Assembly (NCBI RefSeq): GCF_003459245.1
Contig: NZ_QRVG01000019.1
Span: forward strand, 1-40,149
DNA: 40,149 nucleotides
Direction: 5' to 3'
Source: Collinsella sp. AF23-2
GTDB taxonomy: Bacteria > Actinomycetota > Coriobacteriia > Coriobacteriales > Coriobacteriaceae
Shown here: one piece after another, positions 1 through 7,138 of the stretch
Layout: every line of letters begins with the position of its first letter
Position numbering within the stretch: position 1 is the stretch's first letter
Notes under the pieces: model-generated
The model's database searches: none
What the model saw: only the letters and a program-made list of their open reading frames with translations
Told to the model about the DNA's origin: nothing
Translations under genes and position numbers: made by a program

Positions 1-65
1 GCTGAGTCCTGAGGCCGTTGCAATGAAAATGAGAATCAAGGATTTTCGTAAAGATTGCATCGCCC
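1..65. other. Window edge, no gene assigned
   Basis: No reading frame here can be assigned to a gene. A frame beginning at base 2 stays open to a stop at 80-82 and could be the tail of an upstream plus-strand gene, but it runs into the terminator-like hairpin, so this is doubtful. Confidence 0.3.
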
Positions 66-101
66 GCCCGGGTTCGACATAGAGTCGGCCCGGGCATCTT
101 T
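66..101 (+). terminator. Hairpin terminator of the gene to the left
   Basis: A GC stem GCCCGGG (66-72) pairs with CCCGGGC (89-95). An inner CGAC/GTCG pairing closes a short loop, and ATCTTT follows. The shape fits a Rho-independent terminator for a plus-strand gene outside the window. A TATAAT hexamer at 101-106 directly after it could be the -10 box for thiD, but no matching -35 box is visible. Confidence 0.5.
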
Positions 102-152
102 ATAATGCTGGATTATAGACCCATTTGATTCCGACCGAACAAGGGAGCGAAC

Positions 153-983
153 ATGGATCGCAGCAAGGTACCCGCCGTCCTGTCCATCGCAGGATCAGAT
201 TCCAGCGGTGGTGCCGGCATTCAGGCCGACATCAAGACCATCACGGCGCACCGCCTGTATGCCGAGACGGCCATCACCGCCATCACCGCACAGAACACCC
301 TGGGCGTCACCGCCGTGCAGAACATCTCCCCGGATATTGTCGCGGCGCAGATCGATGCCGTTTTTGACGATATCCGCCCCAACGCCGTCAAGATTGGCAT
401 GGTTTCCTCTGCCAAGATTATCGATGTTATCGCCGACCGCCTGAGCGCCTGGAACGCGACAAACGTGGTAGTCGACCCCGTCATGGTAGCCACCTCGGGC
501 GCACGGCTGATTGCCGAAGATGCCGCCGAGGCGCTCACCCGCCGCCTGTTCCCGCTAGCGACGGTTATCACGCCCAATATTCCCGAGGCCATGGCCCTGC
601 TCGACTACGAGGTCGACTCCGAGCGCACGCAGCAAAATGCTGCCATGCTCCTCACCCGCCGCTTTGGTTGCGCATCCCTCGTTAAGGGCGGGCATCTTGT
701 CAACGAGGCCAACGATGTACTGGCCGAACCCGCGCCACTCGATGACGAGGGCAACCATCTGGGAGATCCACTCACCACGTGGTTCCGCCACAAGCGCATC
801 GAGACCGACAACACGCACGGCACCGGCTGCACGCTCTCGTCCGCCATCGCCTGCGCGCTGGCACAGGGCATGAATCTTGCCGATGCCGTCAACGCCGGCA
901 AGGCATACCTGACAGGCGCTCTGGCCGCCGGCCTGGACATGGGCAAAGGCTCCGGCCCCGTCAACCACATGTGGCAGTACTGA
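153..983 (+). CDS. thiD: Hydroxymethylpyrimidine/phosphomethylpyrimidine kinase ThiD
   Basis: ThiD phosphorylates HMP and then HMP-P to HMP-PP, the pyrimidine half of thiamine, in the cytoplasm. The 276-residue protein is of normal family length. It opens with the ribokinase-like substrate loop AGSDSSGGAGIQADIKT (residues 13-29). Near the C-terminus it has the THGTGCTLSSAIA motif, whose GTGC supplies the anion hole and catalytic region. The start is fixed by AGGGAG about 6 bases upstream of ATG. No other thiamine genes and no TPP riboswitch are visible nearby, so it appears to be a single-gene unit ending in the bidirectional hairpin at 996-1045. Some family members act mainly in salvage of HMP or pyridoxal; sequence alone does not separate these roles. 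Confidence 0.93.
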   Translation: MDRSKVPAVLSIAGSDSSGGAGIQADIKTITAHRLYAETAITAITAQNTLGVTAVQNISPDIVAAQIDAVFDDIRPNAVKIGMVSSAKIIDVIADRLSAWNATNVVVDPVMVATSGARLIAEDAAEALTRRLFPLATVITPNIPEAMALLDYEVDSERTQQNAAMLLTRRFGCASLVKGGHLVNEANDVLAEPAPLDDEGNHLGDPLTTWFRHKRIETDNTHGTGCTLSSAIACALAQGMNLADAVNAGKAYLTGALAAGLDMGKGSGPVNHMWQY

Positions 984-995
984 GATTCGCAGCCC

Positions 996-1045
996 AAAAC
1001 CGCCGCAAAGGGGACAGGCACCTTTGCGGCGGTTTTTCCTTTTTG
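996..1045. terminator. REP-like hairpin acting as bidirectional terminator
   Basis: The stem ACCGCCGCAAAGG / CCTTTGCGGCGGT is closed by a GGACAGGCA-type loop, with A's on the left and TTTTTCCTTTTT on the right. It lies between two convergent genes and can end both. The core GGGGACAGGCACC recurs in the hairpin at 1692-1731 with different stem bases, which suggests a REP-type repeat rather than a private terminator. Confidence 0.75.
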
Positions 1046-1049
1046 ACGT

Positions 1050-1661
1050 CTAGCCGTCGGCGAGTTGAATTCCCAACAAACCCGAGAGTGCCAGCGCCTG
1101 CTCGGCATTGACCGTCAGGCCACGCAACTCATGGTAATCGCCCGAAACAACGGGCGCCACAAATGTACAGCGCGACACATCAACGCCGGAAAGCGACGTC
1201 TTGAACACATCAACACGCGTCAGGTCACAGCCATCCAAGCGAACCTGCCTCAGCTTGGCACCCTGAAGCGCAGCCTCGCTCAGACGCGTATCGCATGCTG
1301 TCATAGGGCCAATACGCCCCTCCGAAAGATTTGCGTAGCTCAAGTCGCACGATCCAAACGACACACTCGACAGGCGCGCCTTGAGCAAGTTGAGTCCCGG
1401 TGCCGAGCAATCGACGAAGTCGCAGCGATTGAGCCAGCAGCCTTCCATATTGCTGCGAATAAAACGGCAGCCGCGAAACATCACGTCGCGGAAAGCAGAA
1501 CCGCTCCAGTCGACGCCGTCGAACACGCAGGACCGAAACACGACGCCATCGAACGTCGCGCCGTTCGCAACGTCGTAGGCAAGCTCCAAATCCTCAAAAG
1601 CGGTGTTTGAGACAAGCTCGTCGCCCTCGGCAAAGAGGTCAATGAGCTCGTCCATGCCCAT
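1050..1661 (-). CDS. Pentapeptide-repeat protein
   Basis: This 203-residue protein is built of degenerate A(D/N)LXX-type five-residue units, for example FDGVDWSGSAF, LSYANLSEGRI, LSEAALQGAKL and LTRVDVFKTSL. Such units fold into a right-handed square beta-helix. The frame is open further upstream to 1751, but that extension is encoded by the REP-like hairpin at 1692-1731 and reads as its translation (HHKGDRHLCGGF). The start is therefore placed at the ATG-GGC-ATG pair at 1661 (or 1655). No strong ribosome binding site is visible. Some family members shield DNA gyrase and others have no known role; nothing here selects a function. It may be a lone gene between two repeat-type terminators. Confidence 0.8.
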   Translation of the reverse strand: MGMDELIDLFAEGDELVSNTAFEDLELAYDVANGATFDGVVFRSCVFDGVDWSGSAFRDVMFRGCRFIRSNMEGCWLNRCDFVDCSAPGLNLLKARLSSVSFGSCDLSYANLSEGRIGPMTACDTRLSEAALQGAKLRQVRLDGCDLTRVDVFKTSLSGVDVSRCTFVAPVVSGDYHELRGLTVNAEQALALSGLLGIQLADG

Positions 1662-1691
1662 ATGGCAACCGAGCCGCTCGCTAACGCGGGC

Positions 1692-1731
1692 AAATCCACC
1701 ACAAAGGTGTCTGTCCCCTTTGTGGTGGTTT
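1692..1731. repeat. REP-like hairpin, terminator of the SGNH hydrolase gene
   Basis: The stem AAATCCACCACAAAGG pairs with CCTTTGTGGTGGTTT. On the minus strand the loop region reads GGGGACAGACACC, nearly the same core as the hairpin at 996-1045 but in opposite orientation. Stem bases differ between the two copies in a pair-preserving way (CGG versus TGG triplets). It sits 9 bases past the stop of the SGNH hydrolase gene. Confidence 0.7.
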
Positions 1732-1740
1732 GGGATCACG

Positions 1741-2400
1741 CTACTCACCAAGCATCTCTTTGAGCTTGGCTGCCACGGCGTGACCCAGGCTCTCGTGGCT
1801 TTCGGGCATCATATGCAGATAGTCGATATCGCCCGGCTCGGCAAAGTCGGCGGCATTCAAAAAGTCGCAGCCAAACTGCTCGGCCACGTGCGTATAGTAC
1901 TCGCCAAAATGCTCAGATGCCTCAACGGAATGCTCGTCAAAGTCGGTCATATACACATCGGCGATCTGCGGCTTGATCTTGATAGGAGCCATCAGCAGGA
2001 TGCGCGGGCAAGGCGCAGCGTCGGTCCACGGAAACGCGCGGACGGCGCGAATCAGCGCCATGGCGCCACGGGCGATATCGGAAGCTGTCACGTTAAAGAC
2101 CGTCTTACAGTCGTTGGTGCCCAGCATGATCACAATGGCGTCCAGCGGCTTATGAGCCTCGAGCAGCATCGGAAGCGCGCGAATGCCGTTGAGGTTAGTG
2201 TCCAGATGGCACATGTCGTCGCGTACCGTCGTGCGGCCGTTGAGGCCTTCTTCAATTACATGCCAGCCCTCGCCTAAGTCACGTTGGGCCACACCGCACC
2301 AGCGCACATCCTGCGCATAGCGCACCGCGGTACCGTCGCGCATACCCGCCGGATCGTAACCATAGGTGTTGCTGTCACCAAAGCACAGAACGTTTTTCAT
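1741..2400 (-). CDS. SGNH/GDSL-family hydrolase
   Basis: The 219-residue protein begins with the block I motif VLCFGDSNTYG, where the serine of GDS is the nucleophile. It continues with NGRTTVRDD (block II glycine region) and ends block III with IVIMLGTNDCK, whose GTND asparagine belongs to the oxyanion hole. The C-terminal Asp-His pair is likely DIDYLHM. Family members are esterases, arylesterases or carbohydrate deacetylases; the closest style is the small arylesterase/SGNH group. The start ATG at 2400 follows GGGGAG. The gene lies downstream of the TIGR02452 gene on the same strand, separated by its terminator, and has no clear promoter of its own. It may depend on read-through. Confidence 0.85.
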   Translation of the reverse strand: MKNVLCFGDSNTYGYDPAGMRDGTAVRYAQDVRWCGVAQRDLGEGWHVIEEGLNGRTTVRDDMCHLDTNLNGIRALPMLLEAHKPLDAIVIMLGTNDCKTVFNVTASDIARGAMALIRAVRAFPWTDAAPCPRILLMAPIKIKPQIADVYMTDFDEHSVEASEHFGEYYTHVAEQFGCDFLNAADFAEPGDIDYLHMMPESHESLGHAVAAKLKEMLGE

Positions 2401-2417
2401 CGTAAGCTCCCCACTCA

Positions 2418-2453
2418 ATAAAAAGCCGACGGAAGCAGCCTCTCCCGTCGGCT
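2418..2453 (-). terminator. Rho-independent terminator after the TIGR02452 gene
   Basis: On the minus strand AGCCGACGG pairs with CCGTCGGCT around a 12-base loop and is followed by TTTTT. It ends the gene that stops at 2479 and stands just before the SGNH hydrolase start. Confidence 0.85.
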
Positions 2454-2478
2454 CGACCTATCTGTCAGCACGTACCGA

Positions 2479-3612
2479 TTACAGGTACCTGCGCCAATCG
2501 TCCTCGTCCTCATCATCCTCGGTAGCAGCCTGGGCCTGCTCGGCGGCGCGAGCTGCCGCAGCGCGAGCGGCAACCTGGGCATAGGACTCCTCGTTGCGCT
2601 CGGGGAAGTTTGCCAGCACGTGCTCGAACTTGGCAAAATCCTCATCCCAGCGCGTAGAAGGCACGGCAAAGAAGACCTGCTTGACCTTAAAGTCGCCCGA
2701 CGCGAGCTCCTTGCGGAAGAGCTCGGCCACGGCCTCTGCGTCAAAGCCGTTGTTGTCGCAGCCCCAAGCGCCCAGCACGAGCTTCTCGCGACCTAGCTCG
2801 TCACAGATGGCAAGCACAAAGCGAATGCGATCGTGCAGGGCGTCCAGCAGGGCATCGTCACCCACGCGATACTCCTGGCGAGCGCGCTTGACGTTGGGCG
2901 CGGCGGCAACGATTACGTCGGCATACGCATGCACGTGGTTGCGCTCGAAGCGTACCGCAGGCACCACCAGCGCACGGTTTCGGTAAAGCTCGCAGTTGAT
3001 GTTGCGGCGACGGTTCTCGCCGTACCACTTACGCTGCTTATCGAGAACGTTGTACAGATACGAATCGGCGCACAGCGTGGCCTCCTGGCCCAGATAACCC
3101 TGAATATAGCCACCGCCCGGGTTGGTGAACGAGGCAAAGGCGAGCACGGCCATGTCGCAGAACTGCGCATAGCCGCGACCGTTATCGAGGATTGCCTGCG
3201 TGGCGGAGGCATCAAGCACAGTGACCTCGGGCAGGACCGGAGCGGGCTCCTCAGCAGGCGCGGACTCAGCTTCGGCGATTTCCTCGGCAGGCTCCTCGAC
3301 GGGCTCGGGCGCTGCCTCGGTCTCGGGCGCTGCCTCGACCTCGGCAGCCTCCGCGTTCTCGACGTCCTCGGCGACCTGCTCTTCGGGGGCCACAGTAGTC
3401 TGAACCTTGGCCTTCATCGCCGCGACAAAGCCGGCGGGCATGCCGTCAAACTCGCGAACACCAGCAAGCGAACGCTCGATATCCTTGGCGCACGCTTCGG
3501 ACACAGTCATCACATGGCGCTCGGCGGCCTTGGCACGGGCCTCGCGCTTGGGATTGGGCTGACCCGCTCGGTTGGACCTGCGGTTACGGTTCCTGTTGTC
3601 GACGTCTGCCAT
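2479..3612 (-). CDS. TIGR02452-type PARG-like (ADP-ribose) protein
   Basis: The 377-residue protein resembles the microbial PARG-like family (TIGR02452), which carries a macrodomain fold that removes ADP-ribose. Three parts are visible. Residues 1-35 are very basic. Residues 36-70 match the family's N-terminal helical piece. Residues 77-126 are a low-complexity Glu/Ala/Pro spacer. The macrodomain then follows with the signature loop NPGGGYIQGYLGQEATLC at 164-181. The family motif is GGG-X(6-8)-QEE; here it is GGG-X7-QEA, so the second glutamate, the usual catalytic one, is Ala178. A gene in one piece with a good AGGAAAGGTGA binding site argues against decay. It could bind rather than cleave ADP-ribose. 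Confidence 0.8.
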   Translation of the reverse strand: MADVDNRNRNRRSNRAGQPNPKREARAKAAERHVMTVSEACAKDIERSLAGVREFDGMPAGFVAAMKAKVQTTVAPEEQVAEDVENAEAAEVEAAPETEAAPEPVEEPAEEIAEAESAPAEEPAPVLPEVTVLDASATQAILDNGRGYAQFCDMAVLAFASFTNPGGGYIQGYLGQEATLCADSYLYNVLDKQRKWYGENRRRNINCELYRNRALVVPAVRFERNHVHAYADVIVAAAPNVKRARQEYRVGDDALLDALHDRIRFVLAICDELGREKLVLGAWGCDNNGFDAEAVAELFRKELASGDFKVKQVFFAVPSTRWDEDFAKFEHVLANFPERNEESYAQVAARAAAARAAEQAQAATEDDEDEDDWRRYL

Positions 3613-3678
3613 ACGTGGTCACCTTTCCTGTCGCTGCCGCCATCGGCTTTTTCTCATCCATGATACCCCGCCGCGTAC

Positions 3679-3706
3679 AAAAAAGACGGCCCCGAAGGAC
3701 CGCCTT
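3679..3706 (-). terminator. Terminator after the Bax-inhibitor-1 family gene
   Basis: On the minus strand GGCGGTCC and GGGCCGTC form a stem around a TTCG tetraloop, followed by TTTTTT. It lies about 45 bases past the stop at 3751. Confidence 0.85.
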
Positions 3707-3750
3707 TCGCATCGATTTACACGCACGGCAAGCACCGCTGCAATTTGGCA

Positions 3751-4446
3751 CTAGTCGCGACGACCGAGGATGTTCAGGATGCGCAGGAACACGTTGATAA
3801 TGTCCACGAACAGATTGGACGCCATGAGCACCGCATTGGGCAGCGTGGGCGGCACCGTCGTGGCAACATAGGTGTCGTAGCCAATAAAGCCGGCGAACAC
3901 CACGATCACGATCAGGTCGGTGATGGTCTGCGAGACGCCCATAAACATCAGCACGATCTCAACCAGAATAGTGGCGAGCAGAATGCCAAAGCCGATGCCA
4001 TATACGCGCTGGAAAAACTTGGGGAACGTCACGCCCAAGGCGCCAAAGACAAAGGTGATGGCGGCCGTGGCGATAAAGGCAGTGTTGATGGTGGGCAGGT
4101 CGTAGTTGGCAAGGCCAAACGACGCGGTCAGGCCAAAGGTACTCGCAAAGATTACGTAGCCCACAAGGGACAGACCCACGGACTGCTTGCCCGCAGCAGC
4201 CGACATCATGACCATGCCGACGATGGTTAAAATAAACGAGCCAAAGACCAGTGGCAGGGCGGCGCCGCTCATCATCATGCGGGCAAACGCCATGGTGCTC
4301 GTAAAGTAAGCACCGGCGCCCATGGCGCAAAAGCCCAAGAAGATGAGGGCGGACATGGCAAGATTGTACGCGCGCGGCGACATCTCCTTGGCGCGGCTTG
4401 CGCCGGTCTCGATGGGGCCGTTCTGATAGCCCTGGATATCGTTCAT
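3751..4446 (-). CDS. Bax inhibitor-1 / YccA-family membrane protein
   Basis: The 231-residue protein has about seven hydrophobic segments after a short polar N-terminus. The two aspartates typical of the BI-1 fold are present, in GYDTY after the sixth segment and in VDIINVFLRILNILGRR at the C-terminus. Bacterial homologues (YbhL, YccA, YetJ) sit in the cytoplasmic membrane. YetJ is a pH-sensitive calcium leak channel and YccA interacts with FtsH; which role applies here cannot be told. ATG at 4446 follows AAAGGACG. The frame is open further upstream but without a binding site. A TACAAT box on the minus strand (4502-4507) may be the -10 element, about 55 bases before the start. Confidence 0.88.
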   Translation of the reverse strand: MNDIQGYQNGPIETGASRAKEMSPRAYNLAMSALIFLGFCAMGAGAYFTSTMAFARMMMSGAALPLVFGSFILTIVGMVMMSAAAGKQSVGLSLVGYVIFASTFGLTASFGLANYDLPTINTAFIATAAITFVFGALGVTFPKFFQRVYGIGFGILLATILVEIVLMFMGVSQTITDLIVIVVFAGFIGYDTYVATTVPPTLPNAVLMASNLFVDIINVFLRILNILGRRD

Positions 4447-4525
4447 ACTTCGTCCTTTCAAAAAGCGCCACAACAGCGCCGTAGGTGACAAGATTCCTGC
4501 CATTGTACCCGAATGCCGCGCGCTC

Positions 4526-4864
4526 TTACCTGCGGCGCTCGCCCTCGAGCGTACGATCAAAAGCCCAGACCCACCAACGCATCACGTGCGCCTGCGAGCC
4601 GTCCGCCCGCTCACGCGTTTGGTCCTCCAGATACAACTCGGTCGCATGTCCGCCAAAACGTACCTTATAGGTTGCCGTACGAATGCCGTGAACCGTCAGG
4701 CCAAAACCGGTGGACGAGACAATCTCGTCGATCGTAAAGCAACGGCCGTCGACCCAGCAGACGGTGACCGGCACGACTTGTCCGCCCGCAAGGATGCGGG
4801 TCACGACGTCCACATACTGCTTGTGCACGCGCCGAGTTTTGCCGTCTGTCTGTCGATATTCCAT
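4526..4864 (-). CDS. Small conserved-looking protein of unknown function
   Basis: I do not recognise a family. The 112-residue product is basic and rich in beta-type residues. It has the segment VVPVTVCWVDGRCFTIDEIV followed by a Trp-rich C-terminus (MRWWVWAF). That pattern suggests a small beta-barrel or binding domain that reads a ligand, but this is only impression. No membrane segment or signal peptide is visible. The start ATG at 4864 lies 7 bases after a -10 hexamer, so the mRNA may have almost no leader. It is divergent from the phosphate transporter gene. Confidence 0.6.
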   Translation of the reverse strand: MEYRQTDGKTRRVHKQYVDVVTRILAGGQVVPVTVCWVDGRCFTIDEIVSSTGFGLTVHGIRTATYKVRFGGHATELYLEDQTRERADGSQAHVMRWWVWAFDRTLEGERRR

Positions 4865-4871
4865 GGCCCCT

Positions 4872-4901
4872 ATTATCGAACGCATGTTTGCATATTGTAA
4901 A
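4872..4901 (-). promoter_or_regulatory. Promoter of the small unknown gene, possibly leaderless
   Basis: On the minus strand TTTACA (4896-4901) and GATAAT (4872-4877) are separated by 18 bases and match the sigma-70 consensus 5/6 and 5/6. Only 7 bases lie between the -10 box and the ATG at 4864, so transcription would start at or within a base or two of the start codon. Leaderless mRNAs are common in actinobacteria. Confidence 0.55.
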
Positions 4902-5052
4902 GCGAACAGACTGTGGTTTTGGGGTGTTGGGGCGCGCGCACGTGTCCTCATGGTGTGTTAGCAAAAAGAACACCCGCGGTCAACAGGGCTAATATTCATT
5001 TTTAGTGCCAAAAAATTCACTGCTCCCATCAGAACTCGGTAAAGAAACCCGC

Positions 5053-5084
5053 AGGAGGTGATACGATTTATCATGTTTCTGTAA
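5053..5084 (+). other. Strong ribosome binding site with three-codon mini-ORF before pit
   Basis: AGGAGGTGAT, a perfect anti-Shine-Dalgarno match, is followed about 11 bases later by ATG TTT CTG TAA at 5073-5084. The mini-ORF is in the same frame as the transporter start at 5115, which itself has only a weak site (GAGAAAG). This may be a leader that controls transporter translation by reinitiation, or chance. Confidence 0.35.
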
Positions 5085-5114
5085 CGTGCCTGCAAACTTC
5101 GAGAAAGCCCATAT

Positions 5115-6164
5115 ATGGACGTAACGTTCTCAACCTTCCTCGGCCAACTTGTGTCGAACCCAGTCCTTGCCGTCACCGTGATCCTCGCGCTCGGCGCCAT
5201 CTTCGTCAATGGATGGACCGACGCACCCAACGCCATCGCGACCTGCGTCACCACGCGTTGCATGCCCGCCCGCGCCGCCATCCTCATGAGTGCCGCATTC
5301 AACTTCCTTGGCGTGCTCATCATGACGCACTTTAACGCGAGCGTCGCCAACACCATCTCCCATATTGTCGACTTTGGCGGAAACAGCACCATGGCGCTCG
5401 CCTGCCTGTGCGCGGCGCTGTTCTCCATCGTCGTCTACGGCGCCACAGCGTCGCGTTTTGGCATCCCCACCTCGCAAAGCCACAGCCTTATCGCCGGCCT
5501 GACCGGTGCCGCCATCGCCCTCGGCGGTGCGAGCAGCGTCAACGTCCACGAGTGGATGAAGGTCATCTACGGCCTGGCGCTCTCCATCGGCCTGGGCTTT
5601 GTCATGGGCTGGGTCCTGTGCAAGCTCGTCTCGATTCTTTTCGCCGCCGCCAACAGGCGACGTGCCAATGTCTTCTTTAAATACGCTCAGATCGCAAGCG
5701 CTGCGGCCATGAGCTTTATGCACGGCGCGCAGGATGGACAGAAGTTCATCGGCGTGCTCTTTTTAGGCGTGGCCTTTGCCAGCGGCCAGACGAGCGTCGG
5801 CGATGCCGGCATCCCCATCTGGATTATGCTGCTGTGCTCGGCCACCATGGGCATCGGCACCAGCGTGGGCGGCGAGCGCATCATCAAGTCCGTTGGCCAG
5901 AGCATGGTCAAGCTCGAGAAGTACCAGGGCTTCTCCGCCGACCTGGCGGGCGCCGCAAACCTGCTGCTTGCCACGCTCACCGGCATCCCCGTGTCCTCCA
6001 CTCACATCAAGACCTGCGCCATCATGGGCGTCGGCGCCGTCAAGCGCCTTTCGGCCATCAACTTCGGCGTCGTCAAGGACATGATGTTCACCTGGTTCTT
6101 CACCTTCCCCGCCTGTGGACTCATCAGCTTTGTCATGGCCAAGCTGTTCATGATGTTCATCTAG
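5115..6164 (+). CDS. pit: Inorganic phosphate transporter, Pit family
   Basis: The 349-residue membrane protein takes up phosphate (probably as metal-phosphate) coupled to cations. It shows the internal duplication of the family. The first signature GWTDAPNAIATCVTTRCM is at residues 33-50, and a second, HGAQDGQKFIGVLF, comes after the central hydrophilic loop. About ten hydrophobic segments are evident. The start ATG at 5115 has only a weak binding site, but no other start lies between it and the in-frame stop at 5082-5084. The next gene, 67 bases downstream, is the DUF47 partner, so the pair is a Pit-Pap operon. A high-affinity Pst system lies 5 kb to the right. Confidence 0.93.
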   Translation: MDVTFSTFLGQLVSNPVLAVTVILALGAIFVNGWTDAPNAIATCVTTRCMPARAAILMSAAFNFLGVLIMTHFNASVANTISHIVDFGGNSTMALACLCAALFSIVVYGATASRFGIPTSQSHSLIAGLTGAAIALGGASSVNVHEWMKVIYGLALSIGLGFVMGWVLCKLVSILFAAANRRRANVFFKYAQIASAAAMSFMHGAQDGQKFIGVLFLGVAFASGQTSVGDAGIPIWIMLLCSATMGIGTSVGGERIIKSVGQSMVKLEKYQGFSADLAGAANLLLATLTGIPVSSTHIKTCAIMGVGAVKRLSAINFGVVKDMMFTWFFTFPACGLISFVMAKLFMMFI

Positions 6165-6231
6165 TCAAACCGAGCGTCCATCCGGACCGTAATACTTCGC
6201 CCACCCGTCTTCGCCTCGAAAGGACCCACTC

Positions 6232-6855
6232 ATGGCAAAGAAACCCGATTCGTTCTACTTTGACAACTACGTCGCCTGCGCCGACCTTGCCGTCCAGGCC
6301 GCCGAGCTGCTCACCAAGATTTTCGAGAACTTCGATCCTGCAAAGATTCACGATATGCTCGACAAGATGCACGCGATCGAGCATGCGGCCGACAAGAAGC
6401 ACCATGAGCTTGAGGACGCCCTGCTCACGGCCTTTATCACCCCGCTTGAGCGCGAGGACCTGGACCTGATGAGCTGCTCGCTCGACACCGTGCTCGACCG
6501 TATCGAGGGCGTCGTGCAGCGCGTCTACTTCACCAACATCCAGAGCATCCATCCCGACGCCATCGTCATCGCCCACAAGGTGACCGACGCCTGCCGCGCC
6601 ATGAAGGACCTGATGGTCGAGCTGCCTAACTACCGCAAGTCCAAGACGCTGCGCGAGCTCGTCATCCAGATCAACACGATCGAGTCCGAGGCCGACGACC
6701 TCTACATCAACGCTATGCGCAACCTGCATGTCAACGGCAAAGATCCGCTCGAGGTCATCGCCTGGCGTGACGTGTACGCCTTCCTGGAGTACTGCGCTGA
6801 CTGCTGTGAGAATGTGGCCGATGTCGTGGATTCGATTGTCATGAAGAACAGTTAA
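6232..6855 (+). CDS. DUF47 / PhoU-like Pit accessory protein
   Basis: The 207-residue, largely helical, acidic protein belongs to the DUF47 (PhoU-like) family, which is nearly always encoded next to Pit transporters and is thought to control them. The helical pattern with conserved acidic positions (DLDLMSCSLDTVLDRIEGV, INTIESEADDLY, EYCADCCENVADVVDSI) is typical, and the length matches the family. ATG at 6232 follows AAAGGACC. The gene ends 20 bases before the long hairpin at 6876-6959, which may close the operon. Confidence 0.9.
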   Translation: MAKKPDSFYFDNYVACADLAVQAAELLTKIFENFDPAKIHDMLDKMHAIEHAADKKHHELEDALLTAFITPLEREDLDLMSCSLDTVLDRIEGVVQRVYFTNIQSIHPDAIVIAHKVTDACRAMKDLMVELPNYRKSKTLRELVIQINTIESEADDLYINAMRNLHVNGKDPLEVIAWRDVYAFLEYCADCCENVADVVDSIVMKNS

Positions 6856-6875
6856 TTGGGGGCACGTGTCCCGGC

Positions 6876-6959
6876 GGCGAAGGGCCGGCCACGGTTTGCT
6901 TTCTCACTCCGGCTGCTTTGCAGAGTCATTCGAAAGTAAACCGTGGCCGGCCCTTCGCC
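6876..6959. repeat. 84-base palindrome with 28-bp arms
   Basis: Bases 6876-6897 are the exact reverse complement of 6938-6959 (22 bp, containing GGGCCGGCC). After one G-T pair the arms run on with CTTTC / GAAAG, giving a 28-bp stem and a 28-base loop. There is no T-run, so it is not a classical terminator. The length and near-perfect symmetry suggest a MITE-like or REP-type element, or a site protecting the 3' end of the Pit operon mRNA. Confidence 0.7.
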
Positions 6960-6980
6960 TTACGTACCACCATTGGGGAC

Positions 6981-7106
6981 TTTGGCTGATAGTTGTAGCG
7001 CAATGGGGGTTTGGCTGAAGGGACCTTTGGTACCCGTTCGGACACTTTGGCCCTTGATGAGCGTTTGGCCGATTGCTGCTTTGGGTACTCTTTGGGTTAC
7101 TTTTGG
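6981..7106 (+). repeat. TTTGG-rich leader before the nitroreductase gene
   Basis: Eight TTTGG pentamers occur at 11 to 29 base intervals, several extended to TTTGGCTGA or TTTGGCCGA. The stretch is G/T-rich on the plus strand, unlike the surrounding DNA. No gene or clear promoter is seen in it. Confidence 0.4.
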
Positions 7107-7138
7107 TTTGTTTGATTTTTAATTTTAGGAGGGCTTGT

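Noticed and set aside
66..95. GGTTCGACA piece suggesting a tRNA T-arm
   Set aside because: No acceptor stem, anticodon arm or CCA-side pairing surrounds it; it is part of a terminator hairpin.
1662..1751. Upstream extension of the pentapeptide protein
   Set aside because: It is the translation of the REP-like palindrome and lacks pentapeptide units.
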